Source: Phaeoceros laevis | Lineage: Eukaryota > Anthocerotophyta > Anthocerotopsida > Notothyladales | DNA: 36,040 bases | Direction of reading: 5' to 3' | Assembly (NCBI GenBank): GCA_049999765.1 | Contig: JBNGIQ010005145.1 | Location: forward strand, 1-36,040 | Shown: piece after piece, positions 1-10,937 of the stretch | Numbering within the stretch: position 1 is the stretch's first letter | Layout: each line of letters starts with the position of its first letter | Position numbers and translations under genes: made by a program | The notes under the pieces: model-generated | What the model was told of the DNA's origin: nothing | Databases searched by the model: none | The model's input: only the letters and a program-made list of their open reading frames with translations

Positions 1-2147
1 CCACGTCAAGCTTGGCCTGCAAGTAGCAGCAGTAGTAATGCAAACTTTAAGAAGAGGCCAGCTTCATCCTCCACTACAAAGAAGGGCCCCTGCAACTGGT
101 GCTTGATTCCTGGCCATTGGGAGGCCGAGTGTAGGAAGAAGAAAGCTAACGAACCCAGGAGGACTGCACCTCCTGAAACCAATGTGGTACTTCGAAAATC
201 AAACACCATACTTGCAGTATGCCTAGTGTCTTCTGCATCAGAAAAGCACATTTGGTTCTTAGATTCAGGAGCCTCTGCACATATATGTCATACATGAGAT
301 TCCTTTGTTAACTATAGACCAATGCAACCTGGACAGTCGGTCAAGCTGGGGGATGACAGAGGGCTAGCCATAGCAGGGGTTGGCACAGTGCCAGTTGTCC
401 TTGCAAACAAGACCACTATCCATCTATGTGATGTTCTACATGTGCCTAACATGGCAAAGAACCTAGTATCCATACGAAGGTTCACAACACAATATCACCT
501 TGATGTGTCCTTTAGTGGAGATGCGTGTCATATTACGGATCCACAGTTGAGAGGCAAGATCGTCGCAGTAGGCACACCTTTGCACGTTCTCTATAAAGTC
601 AATTTCACATCCAAGTTTGGCACTCGTCCTGCACAAGCACAAGTGCATGTCAGTCAAGAGGAGAAGCAGCTTCAACAAGCTATGCTATGGCATTGCCGCC
701 TGGCTCATGTCAATTTCGACAAACTCAAAACTATGGTTGCCAGTAACACTTTGTATAGAGAGAAGTTTATGCTCAAGTTTGCAGATAAACAGTTCTGCAA
801 ATCATGTGTTTTTGGCAAGCATAAACGACTTCCGTACACGGACAAGGATTCCACAAGAGCAACCATGCTGCTTGAGCTTATACATACTGATCTATGCGGC
901 CCTATGTCAACAACAACATTTGGAGGTGCACTCTGTATACTTTCCTTTGTTGATGACTGAAGCCGCTATGTGGTAGTATATTTGATCAAGCACAAGAGCG
1001 AGGCCTTGGGCTGGTTCCAGGAATACATTCCCTGTGCACAAAGGCAAACAGGCGAGATGGTTAAATGCCTTCGCAATGATGGCGGGGGTGAGTTCTGCTC
1101 AAATGCTCTTGAGAACTATTGTAAGGAGCTAGGGATAAGCAGACAATATACGGTACCTTACACATCTTCTCAAAATCCGCTTGCTGAATTGAACAATAAG
1201 CATCTCCAGGAAGCTGCCAAGTCTATGCTTCAACTTGCAGGATTATCCAAAGGGTACTGGGGTGAGGCAGTCGCAACAGCTGCATATATCAGAAATAGGC
1301 TTCCTACAAAGGCTTTTGAGGGTCCCACCCCATTCCAGCGGTGGACTAACCATAGGCCGAGGATTAACCATCTTCGCATCTTTCTGAGTGTAGGTCAATA
1401 ATTGATAACAAGACATGGGTTCTCGAGGATCTCCCTGCAGGAAGGCAGTCACATGTAAATGGGTCTTCAAGACCAAGTTGGCAGCAGACGGGTCCATAGC
1501 CCGTTACAAGGCACGGCTGGTGGCACATGGCTACAGTCAGGTAGAGGGGCTAGATTATACTGAAACCTTTTCGCCAATGGTGAGGACCACATCAGTCCGT
1601 GCACTTCTAGCCTTGGCTGCACAACATGCCTTCATGCACATGGACGTCAAAACAACGTTTCTGAATGGAACTCTAGAAGAAACTATCTATATGAAACAAC
1701 CTGAAGGCTATTGGATCTCAAGCATCCACACAAAGTATGCCGTCTTGTCAAAACCATACATGGACTCAAGCAGTCCCCTAGAGAATGGTATAAACGTATT
1801 GATACATACCTTCAGAAGTGTGGCTTCGTACAAAGCAAAGCTGATTCCAATGTATACAAACTACATGACAAGGATGGTGTGGTATACCTTGCCTTATACG
1901 TTGATGATGCAGTCATCATGGCTAGTGGCCCAAAACATATGGCAAGAGTAAAAGCGTTCCTTACTTCAGAATTCTCCATGTCAGACTTGGGCCAGCTAAC
2001 GTTTTTCCTTGGGATACAAATCCTACAGAACCTTGCAACACACACAATATTTATACATCAATCGACATTCGTACAACAGACCTTGGTGAGGTTCAGAATG
2101 CAGGATGCCAGACCAGCTACAACACCTATGGCAGTTGGTGACAAGTT
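1..2147 (+). pseudogene. copia gag-pol, 5' part: zinc knuckle, protease, integrase, reverse transcriptase
   Basis: A CCHC knuckle (CNWC...GHW..EC) lies near 91-132. The protease motif LDSGASAHIC follows at about 262-291 and is cut by a TGA at 295-297. The GAG-pre-integrase H/C region (WHCRLAHVNFDKL) lies near 688-830 and the integrase start (HTDLCGP) near 886. A TGA at 958-960 sits just after SFVDD, where the first core aspartate is. NDGGGEF near 1075 and LAELNNKHLQE near 1180 carry later integrase residues. A stop at 1399-1401 and an apparent deletion join the integrase directly to the start of the reverse transcriptase (CKWVFKTK near 1453). A frameshift near 1711-1720 moves the reading frame. 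The YVDD catalytic box (about 1897-1910) is intact. The sequence stops at the insertion point near 2147. Confidence 0.88.
2134..2147 (+). repeat. Left copy of the 14-bp target duplication in copia
   Basis: GTTGGTGACAAGTT here is repeated exactly at 6015-6028. Between the copies lies sequence unrelated to copia, and the copia frame resumes after the second copy. This marks an insertion with a 14-bp target-site duplication, a length typical of LINE integration. The left copy runs straight into a T tract (2146-2156). Confidence 0.8.
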
Positions 2148-2338
2148 TTTTTTTTTAGTGACTCTCGGCGCTTTTTCTTATGGGTACACAATTTACATCC
2201 ACTTTCTCTATAAAAGAGGAAGCATTTCTGCTAGTCAGCAGAGACCTAATTAAAGACCTAGCTGACTAGCTTACTCCTCACTACTTTGTCTTTACCTATT
2301 AATGCCCATGCTCGCGTATTTTAAATTAGGTTCCTAGC

Positions 2339-4906
2339 ATGAGGCAAAAACGGGCACGTGTACACAGCCTTACTTTGCCATTACTTCCCAAGAAGTGGCA
2401 AAGCAAACGGGCCTGTCTCAGAAAGTACGGTTTTGGGCATAAGTATTTGAGGTGGATAGGAATTCTGATGGAAGACGTAACTGCTCAAGTAGCAGTAAAT
2501 GGTGATGTCACAGAAAACATCTTGTTCACCAGAGGGGTCAGACAAGGGGATCCACTATCTCCTGCGCTTTTTATACTGCTAACAAACTTTCTTATACGGC
2601 GAATAAAGCAGCATGAGGACATAGAAGGGGTAACAGACCCGAAAGGGGAAGAAGTGAAAGTCTCAGGCTTTGCTGACTACACGCTGCTTATCTTGAATCC
2701 GGATGACAGAACGCTGCAGGCTGCTATGGAAGTGACAAGCGAATTCAGTTTGCTAGCTGGATGCAAAGTCAACTGGGACAAGACGAAAATGATATGTGTG
2801 AATGTGGAGGTCATACCTGACAGCATCCTGCATATTACTCGTGTCACTGGTGAAGACTCTCACAAGTACTTGGGTCTTCCCTTCAAAGAGGATGAAGAAA
2901 ATGCAGAGATTAGTAAACAAATCTGCCTCCGATTCATTAGAAAGGCCAGGGCAATGCAATTAATGGAGTTATCGATGGCAGCACGAGTGCTGGCTATCAA
3001 CCACATTCTTACTGCTACCCTGTGGTATTTTGTCTTTGCTTGGGCTCCCACAGAGGAAGACTTCAAGAGACTAAAGAAGATTATTGAAAGTTTTCTATGG
3101 AACAAGCCAGTGGATACCCCATCGTCAGCACACAAGATTTCCTGGGAGCACATGACACAAACAAAGGAAGAGGGAGGGTTAGGCCTTGTGGATCCTATCC
3201 AGAAGGCCAAGGTGCTACATGGCCAGTGGATTCTTAAAGCACTGTCCCCTACAAAGTACCCTTGGAAGTCCTTTTTGATGCGTAGGTTGCAGTCTGTCAG
3301 TGCTGTAGAGAATGGTACCACTTCGGTGGCTCACCTGTCTGCAGATGCCCCGAAGATAGGAGAGCATGTCGGATCGCCACTCTGGAGAGCTATATGGAGC
3401 AGCTGGGAGGATTTGAAGAAGGAACTTGTGTGGAAACCACCAACGAACCGTGACGAGGGAGCATCTGCGAAAATCCAAGGCCACGGTCAGCTATGGACCA
3501 CTGACATCAACCTGCAACTCAAACGTTCAAAAAAAGTTGTCGATGCTGCAAGGTTGGGGGTGACCAATTTGAGGGATGTATGGAATTGGACGGAAGACAA
3601 GTGGTACTCCTATCAGGAGCTGAGAGAGCTGTACCAAGTGCCGGTCAGTTGTTTAAAAATGATTATGGAAGCTGTTGATGGAAGTATGAATTAGACCTAT
3701 GCCAATGCCTTTCGAGAACCTGCGGTCATTATACCCAAGGAGTGGTACACTAACTGGCTGCATAGGAAAGAAGAGGATCCGCCAGGGGAGAAGCTGCCTT
3801 GCTGATCATCAGAATAGAGGAGGAAAAAGCAGTTGCGTGGCAATACAATGTTGACAGCAGTGATGATAGACTTACGAATGCACAGCTGATGGTGGAAGTG
3901 AATGTTGAAGAGCTATCTCCGATTATTGTATTGCACCAGTCACAGAAAACGAAATGGATATTAGCCAAAGAAGCCCATGACCCGAAACGGCACTCTGGAG
4001 AGAAGGTCTGGCATGAAAGCACCACTATTTCTCAGCAAGAGCTGACCTTGGGCAGATGGTGGTGGCCAGCGGGGTCACGAAGGAGAGAAAGCAAAACACG
4101 GACCCCTCTTCAATTTCAATATGAAGAAGCTGTATAGGCTCCTTGTGCAGAGACAAAAGCCAGCAGGACGGCCCCCTATGGTCCCTAGCTAGAATATCCC
4201 GATAAGCAAGCAGAAATCTGTTCTCAAGTACTTATGGCGTACACCAGGGGTAATACCTAAAGCGGCGACTCTGGTATGGATGATCACACAGAAAGCTCTC
4301 CCAAATTGTGACAGATGGAGTGGTCTCCTGGAACTCTTCGAAGAAGACAAGTGCAAAATATGTGACGTGGATCAGCTGAACACTTCGAANNNNNNNNNNG
4401 AAGACAAGTGCAAAATATGTGACGTGGATCAGCTGAACACTTCGAAGACAAGTGCAAAATATGTGACGTGGATCAGCTGAACAAGAGCCCACACACATTC
4501 TATGAGTGCGATTATGCAAAAAGGGTGTGGTTGCAATTACATGAGTGGCTAAGGAAACTGGAGGCACCAAAATTGCCCAAAATTGAATGCCATACAACAC
4601 TGTTTGGAGTTGAGGAAGGGTCAGGGAAACCTTTCTTGAAGGCTCAGTGATGGTGCTTGTTGTGGATGTCAACTGTATATGAGCTTTGGAAGCAGTGGAC
4701 AGCGGAAGTATATGGAGGGAAGGAGGCTAAGAACACAAACGCCTTGCTCTGTATAATTTGGGAGAAGTTGACAACGGCTGGAGCTGCGCTTCAACAAAAG
4801 CGGCCAAAACGCTTCAAAGAAAAGGACTTGGAAAAAGCAGGCATCAAAAGTGCAACACAAGGAAGCTGGATTCACAGATGCCCATGGGTTGGTTTACAAC
4901 TAGCAT
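2339..4906 (+). pseudogene. 5'-truncated plant LINE reverse transcriptase with zf-RVT region
   Basis: The long reading frame 2339-3694 begins inside the reverse transcriptase palm. It holds RGVRQGDPLSPALF, a degenerate catalytic box FADYTLL, and the thumb motif KYLGLPF. The expected box is FADD, so the second catalytic aspartate is lost. The upstream endonuclease and first palm aspartate are absent. After 3694 the sequence continues with stops and frame changes. A zf-RVT-type segment (KYLWRTPG near 4227, CKIC near 4352, then HTFYECDYAKRVW near 4491) follows, interrupted by a 44-bp tandem duplication and an N gap. A tail (LWMSTVYELWKQW near 4660) resembles the end of plant LINE ORF2. It is clearly non-functional. 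Confidence 0.85.
4343..4483 (+). repeat. 44-bp tandem repeat with a 10-N assembly gap
   Basis: Three copies of a 44-bp unit beginning GAAGACAAGTGC lie at 4343-4386, 4400-4443 and 4444-4483 (the last shares about 40 bp). Ten Ns occupy 4390-4399 between the first two. The unit encodes the first Cys pair of the LINE zf-RVT segment, and 44 is not a multiple of three. The repeat may be real or an artefact of scaffold joining. Confidence 0.85.
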
Positions 4907-5417
4907 AGAAGGAGCTGCCAGCTGGGTCCTGCTTGCAGGGTGGAGCTTCAAGCATAAATCCAGCAGTAGAAAGGTTCTCATCTGTAGAAGTGGCCAGCGA
5001 CAAAACACCGTTCAGGTCAGGAGTATGGAAAAGGTAAAGGCAACCCCTTTCTCTGCGAGCAAATATGATGCCGACAACAGCCAGAAGAGGTGGAAAAACA
5101 AGCAAGCTACGAAAACACAACAGAGTAGTAGAGGGAAGGGTCTTCTGCAACAGGGGAGGGGCAAGAGCCCAAAAGATTCCTGGACAGAATCCCTAGGGAA
5201 TCTGTTCTTGGGTCGCGGGAGCCCAAGACGGCAGTGCATGTGGTGTTGCAGGACCCCTGAAGAGAACAAACAAACGCTACGTCAGACTGGACGAATCTCT
5301 CGGAAACCAACGCAGAGTGGGGGCAGAAGGACAAAGCGCAAGAATCAAAAAGCATCTGCAGGACCAATGACGCGAAGATCAAAACAAAAGCACAGAGAGA
5401 AAGGAAAGAGAAAGTGA
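4758..5417 (+). other. Unrecognised basic ORF inside the insertion
   Basis: A 219-codon frame begins within the LINE tail in a different frame and becomes rich in Lys, Arg, Gln and Ser, ending in a KHREKGKRK-type tail. No domain is recognised. It may be decayed LINE 3' sequence or part of another element. Composition alone does not show that it is translated. Confidence 0.25.
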
Positions 5418-6022
5418 TGGTTGTTGTCCCGGGCTCCTATAAAAGGAGGCAACATCAGCTGGTTGGGCGCACATCTGGGCTGCAGTGCGCGGAGAGGACC
5501 TGCAAGAACAACATCAGTTGTGGAACTAGGCAGGAGCAGAGGAAAATGGCGGCAAGCTTAGGAGGGTACGCCCGGGTTGAGCTACATCGCTTTGTTGATG
5601 ACACTATTGTGGGTGTGGATGAGAGCAGGGGTACGAGTCTCCCCCCGACTTCTACCCTGCATGCTAGGCTTCAAGATCTCTGGCAGGAAGCTCTCTTCGC
5701 GAGGAATGGCCCTTCGTCGGAGAGTGTGGCGCTTAACATAACAACGAAGGAAGAGCTAAACGTGCTGTTGAACGTCACTAATAGGTATATCATCACACAG
5801 TACAGAGAGCTAGCATTGCAGCAGTCTGCTCCGCCTACCTCCATTGAAGACACAGTGCGGCTGGAGGTTAGTCGGGTGCGTTTGGCTAAGTTGTGTGATG
5901 CAAGGCTTGACTTGGAGATGAGAGTTGTCTGGGTCCAGGGATGGGGCTCGGCGCGCTGGAAACATTGCAAGAGTACCGGAAGTAACGAAAGACCTGGAGC
6001 AAGCCCGGCGCGTCGTTGGTGA
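5414..6022 (+). other. Unrecognised ORF downstream of a TATA-like box
   Basis: A TATAAAAG sequence at 5438-5445 is followed by a frame with an internal Met near 5546 (MAASLGGYARVELHRF). The predicted protein is mostly helical in character and has no recognised domain. It runs into the right-hand target duplication at 6015. It could be the 5' end of a second element truncated at the insertion boundary. Function unknown. Confidence 0.3.
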
Positions 6023-6973
6023 CAAGTTGACTCTTGCACGATGGTGACAAGTTGACTCAGTCACTGCCAGCTAATGGGGGTAGTGGCCGCAAGGCTACCG
6101 CCTACGTTAGTCCACATCTAAGTGGCAGCGCGCCCGATTCCTATGAGGAGTCGTCTCGGCGTGACCACCCTATACTACTACTACAATGTCCTAAAACCGA
6201 AAAAGAGAGGCAGGAAATGGAAGCCGTACCGTACAGGTCGGCAGTGGGAGTTTGCATTTATTTCCGCAATTGGACTCGCCCTGAATTATCACATGCAGTC
6301 AGGGTGACGTCCCAATTCCTGTCCAACTATGGTTCTGCTCACTGGCATGCCGTACAAAGGATCCTACGATATCTAGGCACCACACCAAAGTTAGGCCTGC
6401 TATACACAAAGAGACCAGAAAATTTAATGCTTACATGCTACTGCGATGCAGATTGGGCGTCTGATACAGACAGTAGAAGATCAATCTCGGGGCACCATCT
6501 CATGTTGGGGACAAATGAAACACAGTCAACAAGTATTGCTTGGCACAGCAAAAAGCAACAAGTGGTGGTCCTTTCTTCCATGGAAGCTGAGTATATTGCT
6601 ACCACCAATGCTGCCCAAGACATAATCCATTGCCGAGAGCTGCTATCATCCTTGGGAGAGGCACAAACTGCACCAACGTTACTACTCTATGGGACCGTGT
6701 CAACCTCCTCAAATAGTCACATACACACACACTACTCAGTGACAATCAATCAGCAATCGCCCTTGCCCAAAATCCGGTAATGCATGCACGCACTAAACAT
6801 ATAGAAATAAAACACCATTTGATCAGGCAAGTCATTTCTGAAGGACATGTAAGCTTACAGTATGTGTCCACACATGAGAACATTGCTGACTTGCTAACCA
6901 AACCCCTACCCCAGGATAAGCACGAGAAATTCTCACAAGCCATGGGGTTAGTGGAGTGTCCATCCACCTAGTT
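6015..6973 (+). pseudogene. copia pol, 3' part: end of reverse transcriptase and RNase H
   Basis: The copia frame resumes with the duplicated target (VGDKLTQ). It continues through the reverse transcriptase/RNase H connection (PYRSAVGVCIYFRNWTRPE near 6226) and RNase H motifs CDADWA (about 6443) and SSMEAEY (about 6577). A frameshift near 6700-6745, beside a short CA-rich tract, separates this from the conserved end (ALAQNPVMHARTKHIEIKHH near 6760, then DLLTKPLP near 6890). The frame terminates with TAG at 6969-6971. A second 16-bp duplication (6018-6033 and 6043-6058) adds an extra break at the junction. Confidence 0.85.
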
Positions 6974-8134
6974 TACGTACTCCTCCTAGTTAGAACAGTT
7001 GCAGATGCACGTAGGGAGCTTCAAGCGCACTTGAACTGCCTGTAGGGCATCCTAGACGTACAGCGCCACCATGACTCTGCACCAACAACCACCATGACAA
7101 CAGTCAGGATTCTGGAAACACGAAAAACACCAAGGCAAAGCAGGCAGTGGGAGTACTCGCCATATCTGAGAAAATGTTTGCCGTCCTCAGTGAGTTCGCA
7201 CCCAGCATACATGAATTTGTCAAGGCAGTTGGGAAGGAATCGGAAGGGAGCATCGGGCGCAAGCCGTGGCATCCCCTCAGCAGTCTACCAGCGGGAGTGA
7301 GCAATTTCCAACTCTTCCTCCAGGGAATACAGTTTTGCGAACTCCGCGCACACACCGCAAGGTCGGCGCCGATGCACAGCATATGCCAGTAGCACAATCA
7401 ACAGTGCCAACAACAAAACAGCAGCATCCAAGTCACAGGACAAGGCCATCACGGCAGTAAGAGCTCAGAGCTCGAGAAGCTAAGTGACCAGAGTTCACGT
7501 CTCGGGAATGAGCGGTCGGCGGCCAAAAACGCACGAGTAAGGCAAGCCCTAACCAGGCTTTGATGCCCTAATTTGGAAAGCTGGAAAATGCATTAAAAAA
7601 ATCATTGTCGCAGCATAATTAGCAGAAAATAAAAACTAGCTAAGTGGGAGTAAAAGTAAATAAGGGTAGGATAAAGTAAAGTAAAATAGCCAGCATTATT
7701 TTCATATTAAATAGGCTATAATTAAATACTGAACAGATGGATATGAATCGCCAAGATTCATATTGACACTATGAAACGGCAACCGCCACGAGTCACGGGA
7801 CACTCCCAACGGTCGTGTCCACTCACGCACAATCTAATCTTTCTTTATGCAATCCGTCTGTCATCAATCCTAAGTTCTAGATGGGCTTGTTGCAAGTGCT
7901 GTCAGGCTTTTTCACTAAGGTAGGCTGGCAAGTTGAAGTGCGTGCGAGCGTCATGCCCTGTTTGTGGTGCTGGAAGAGTCAGATGATGCAGATTTTGAGC
8001 TGGAGGGATCAACGCGTCGGTGGGGTTCTGAGGAACGCTTGAGGATGTGTGAGCAATAACTGTTGGTGCATTCTATTTTCAGGGATAGCGATTTATTTGG
8101 AACAAAGTGCGCAAGAGGAGTGTGAACAGGTACA
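6974..8134. other. Retroelement-derived non-coding stretch
   Basis: No convincing gene is present. Short frames at 7094-7397 on both strands show no recognised domain. At 7546-7570 the minus strand reads like a degenerate methionine-tRNA primer-binding site. AT-rich sequence on its far side (7576-7760) could be LTR remains. The stretch is probably debris of another copia-type element in the opposite orientation. Confidence 0.4.
7546..7570 (-). other. Primer-binding-site-like sequence, minus strand
   Basis: Read on the minus strand it contains GGGCATCAAAGCCTGG, close to the plant copia PBS core TGGTATCAGAGCCTGG complementary to initiator tRNA-Met. Its orientation is opposite to the copia element at 1-6973, so it would belong to a different copy. 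The match is imperfect and no paired LTR is proven. Confidence 0.35.
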
Positions 8135-9133
8135 ATGGGTCGGTTCCCTTACTACATTGTGCAACATGGGCGAAGTGTTAACATATTCCATGATTGGGAG
8201 GTGTGTGAAAGGATGGTGAAGAATTTTCATAAGGCGCTCTATAAAGGTTTTATAGTATTGCTGAGGCCGAGGCCTACTTGAGACGTGGCGAGTTTCAAGA
8301 GACGGTAGTGTCCTAAGCTGTCGTACTTTATAATATGCTGTTTAAAAATGATGTGTGCTGACTGAAATATGGTTGAGTGGATGTGATCCCTTGCAGGGCT
8401 ATGGTGGAGGTTCCAGTGAATATAGGTCAGAACAAGTGTGTTGTCAACTGGAATTCGATGGGGCAAGCCGTGGGGAGCCTTAAGTTGGGGGAGGTGGTTG
8501 TATTTTGTACAACGAGTCACATGTCGTGGTAAGTAACTGAGGTGCCCCTGCAAATTTTGTAACTTTGCAGCTTAGTAGGGCAGAGGCTTAAGTTGTGACA
8601 AGGTGTGTATGATGAATTCACAGCTATACGAATTGAGGGTTGGGCTCGGCAATGTTAGTGACAACGCCGCCGAGTATCTAGCCCTCATACATGGTATGAG
8701 AATAGCTCTTCATTTAAGCATCCGGAGATTGAGGGCTATGGGTGATTCTCAGTTGGTGATATGTCAGGTACATGGTAACGTGTGGGAACCTATGTGCAAT
8801 TGGTGGTCGTTGTAAAAATGGAGGTGTTGATGTAGCCATACATTTGTTCAGTTATAATGCAGCAAGCTGATAGCACTTGCGTATGTGATCGAGCAGGTTG
8901 GTGGTGATATGCAGGTTGGTGAGGAGCTGGAGTTGTATCACAGAGAAGTGATGTTGCTTGCAAAATTATTTGACACCTTCGAGATATGTCACATTGACAG
9001 GGTAAGTGGAACCTTGAGTGGATAAGTTGAGACGTGAGTGCTTGTTTGCTTTGCTTCAGTTAGAGCATTCAGACTGACGTACCTGTGATTTATTACGCAG
9101 CTAGAAAATTGGGCTGCTGACAAAGCTGCCTAG
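8135..9133 (+). pseudogene. RNase H1-like gene (viroplasmin plus RNase H domains), disabled
   Basis: Five exon-like blocks reproduce a plant RNase H1 of the viroplasmin plus RVT_3 type: 8135-8304, 8431-8528, 8624-8767, 8897-9001 and 9101-9133. Block 1 is the hybrid-binding viroplasmin domain (YYIVQHGR, W, LYKGF, then AEAEAYL). Block 2 holds the first catalytic aspartate (LEFDGASRG). Block 3 has AAEYLAL and MGDSQLV. Block 5 has AADKAA. Plausible splice sites flank the blocks. Disablements are a one-base shift after LYKGF (near 8252), a TAA after RGEP in block 2, and a TAG at 9131-9133. The last could be a natural or slightly early end. Such enzymes cut RNA in RNA-DNA hybrids, in plants often in organelles. 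No targeting exon was identified upstream. Confidence 0.75.
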
Positions 9134-9316
9134 GAGGCTTTAGATGCACCAGGTTTGTGTATGTAGTTATGCTTGAAGATTGATGTGTGTGCAATCAGGG
9201 GGCTAATTCCGGAAAGGTTTGTGCAGTGAATCAGTTTGTGAGCGAATTTCCTAAATGAGATGACCAGCTGAGGTGGGAGCAGATGTGAAATACATGAAAG
9301 GTGATGTCTTACACCC

Positions 9317-9784
9317 CTAGTTTTCAAATTCCAGAATATCTGAGAGTTTGGAAATGAAATCCGAGAGAGTCATGTTTCCCTGGAATAAAACTAACTGCAA
9401 CAGTTGCAAGAATTCTTTCAGAAGCAGGGCTATGTCTGCTCTGCCCTGTGCATTGTGTGCACCCCAGCAAAATAAATGTCTGTCCCTCCAGATTTTAACC
9501 TGACTAGGGAGGTCTGCAGATGTGTCAAATTTGGGATTGGGCGGATCAATCCTGACTACGTGAGGCCATCTGCGATGAACTGGATCATCTTTTGCGAGTT
9601 TGACCAGTTCGTCAAAGTCCTCCACTAAGATGGATCTTGAAGAGGAAGCTGAACATTGTGCTTGCGGTGCATTGCATGGAGTTGTTGGCTGAGGTTCTAG
9701 AGATGCTGTATCCTGCATAGTTGTTGAAGTTGTTTGAGTTGATGGCCCATCCAGCATGAATGTCCTCTGCTGTCTTGAATTCAA
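9317..9784 (-). CDS. Uncharacterised ORF, possibly the last exon of a minus-strand gene
   Basis: The frame has 155 codons. The first 50 residues are Ser/Thr/Gln-rich and probably disordered. The rest is a compact charged segment (DFDELVKLAKDDPVHRRW, then VVRIDPPNPKFDTSADLP, WRDRHLFCWGAH and a leucine-rich helix) that looks like real protein. I do not recognise the family. An acceptor-like CAG lies just upstream on the minus strand near 9787, so it may be a 3' exon whose upstream exons were not found. It converges with the RNase H1-like pseudogene. It could instead be transposon protein. Confidence 0.4.
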   Translation of the reverse strand: MNSRQQRTFMLDGPSTQTTSTTMQDTASLEPQPTTPCNAPQAQCSASSSRSILVEDFDELVKLAKDDPVHRRWPHVVRIDPPNPKFDTSADLPSQVKIWRDRHLFCWGAHNAQGRADIALLLKEFLQLLQLVLFQGNMTLSDFISKLSDILEFEN

Positions 9785-10937
9785 ACCTGAGATGGTGCGT
9801 GAAATGAAAGGGTCGTGAGTATTACGTATGTAAGCAAGTAGTCATGAACTTGTAACTAGGTTGAAAATAGCAGACTTGAGCTGGACGAAGTTGGAGAAAT
9901 AGAGATGGGTTACCCGCCGTTGTTAGTTGCTAAATGATGTGAGAGCAAACTGTGGGATAACTATTGAGAACAAGGTGGACAGCAGAGCAGGGAAATGTGG
10001 CCATGAGACAGTTTTCTAAGCAGAAGGCATGTTGTGAATGACAGTAGGAAGAGGCAAGGAGACGGAGAGGACAGAGAGCTAGCGCAAGCCGGCAGCAAGG
10101 CAAAAAGCGGGGCAGGTAGAGGCAAAGGCAAAGGAGACTCTCAGAATGACAAGCGGATGATGAAGCTTTCCACAGGGTCTCTTATATAGGCATAAGGAGA
10201 GACGGGCTGGAGAGTAGAAAGATAGCAGCATGGAGGTAGAAAGATAACAGGTAAATCCCTCAGGTGCTAGGCAGAGAGGCGGGAATGCAGCTGTGTGATT
10301 GTGAACAGCTGACAGTAGGGCATTACTGGAAGATGTTTCCAAAATCAGCAGCTCATAAATTCTTGCTAAAGTTTGCTTGCTCCATAATTTGGGCATGTGT
10401 CCTGGAGGTAGCAATCTAACGGCAGTCTACAGCCTAGTGGCCTGGCATCTCATAAATGCCTACCTGCCTTAGCAAGTGCTGGAAATTTGCAAGCCACAAA
10501 CTTGAGCCACGCAATCCACCTTCATGCCTTAAATAAGAAACCTAAAAATGCTTTAGGCGGCATGGCAGGGATCCTGGTAGTGGCTATCAGGCAGCAAAAA
10601 TTTTACTATTGCATTGTGCAATGGTGCAACTGTAAAAAATACCTTATAACTGAAGAATTTGATTTGCCCGCCAGCAAGGCATGACCTGTTGGCCTGCCAC
10701 GGTGATCATAGTACCCAATTATGGCCTTGGTTACTATTCTTGCATATCAAAGGCAACAGTAAAAGGCAGTGATACCCGCTGGCACATAGCGAGACAATAT
10801 GTGTTAGCAGAAAACGGTACTTGAAGGTGTGCCCTTCAAGATAGCATTATGCAATTCCACATGTACAAGTACATAGCTTGTACTAAATCAGAACTCAAGA
10901 GTAAAGTAACTGCAGCATCAAATGATGTAATTGGCCA

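Larger units (their letters stand above)
2148..6014 (+). mobile_element. Nested insertion carrying a truncated LINE
   Basis: About 3.87 kb interrupts the copia reverse transcriptase to RNase H region. It contains LINE-type reverse transcriptase and zf-RVT regions on the plus strand (2339 to about 4906), then a lysine/arginine-rich ORF (4758-5417) and a further ORF (5414-6022) downstream of a TATA-like box at 5438-5445. I do not recognise those last two ORFs. The T tract at the left edge does not fit a plus-strand LINE, whose poly(A) should be at the right edge. The insert may therefore be composite. Confidence 0.65.
1..6973 (+). mobile_element. Decayed Ty1/copia retrotransposon, split by a nested insertion
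   Basis: The domain order is zinc knuckle, aspartic protease, GAG-pre-integrase, integrase, reverse transcriptase, then RNase H after a 3.9-kb interruption. Integrase before reverse transcriptase is diagnostic of copia (Pseudoviridae-type) rather than gypsy elements. The polyprotein is broken by stops and frameshifts throughout. The 5' LTR and most of gag lie outside the window, and no clear 3' LTR was recognised after the RNase H domain. The middle (about 2148-6014) is a later insertion, shown by a 14-bp duplication of copia sequence at its two ends. The element cannot encode a working polyprotein as it stands. Confidence 0.9.
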
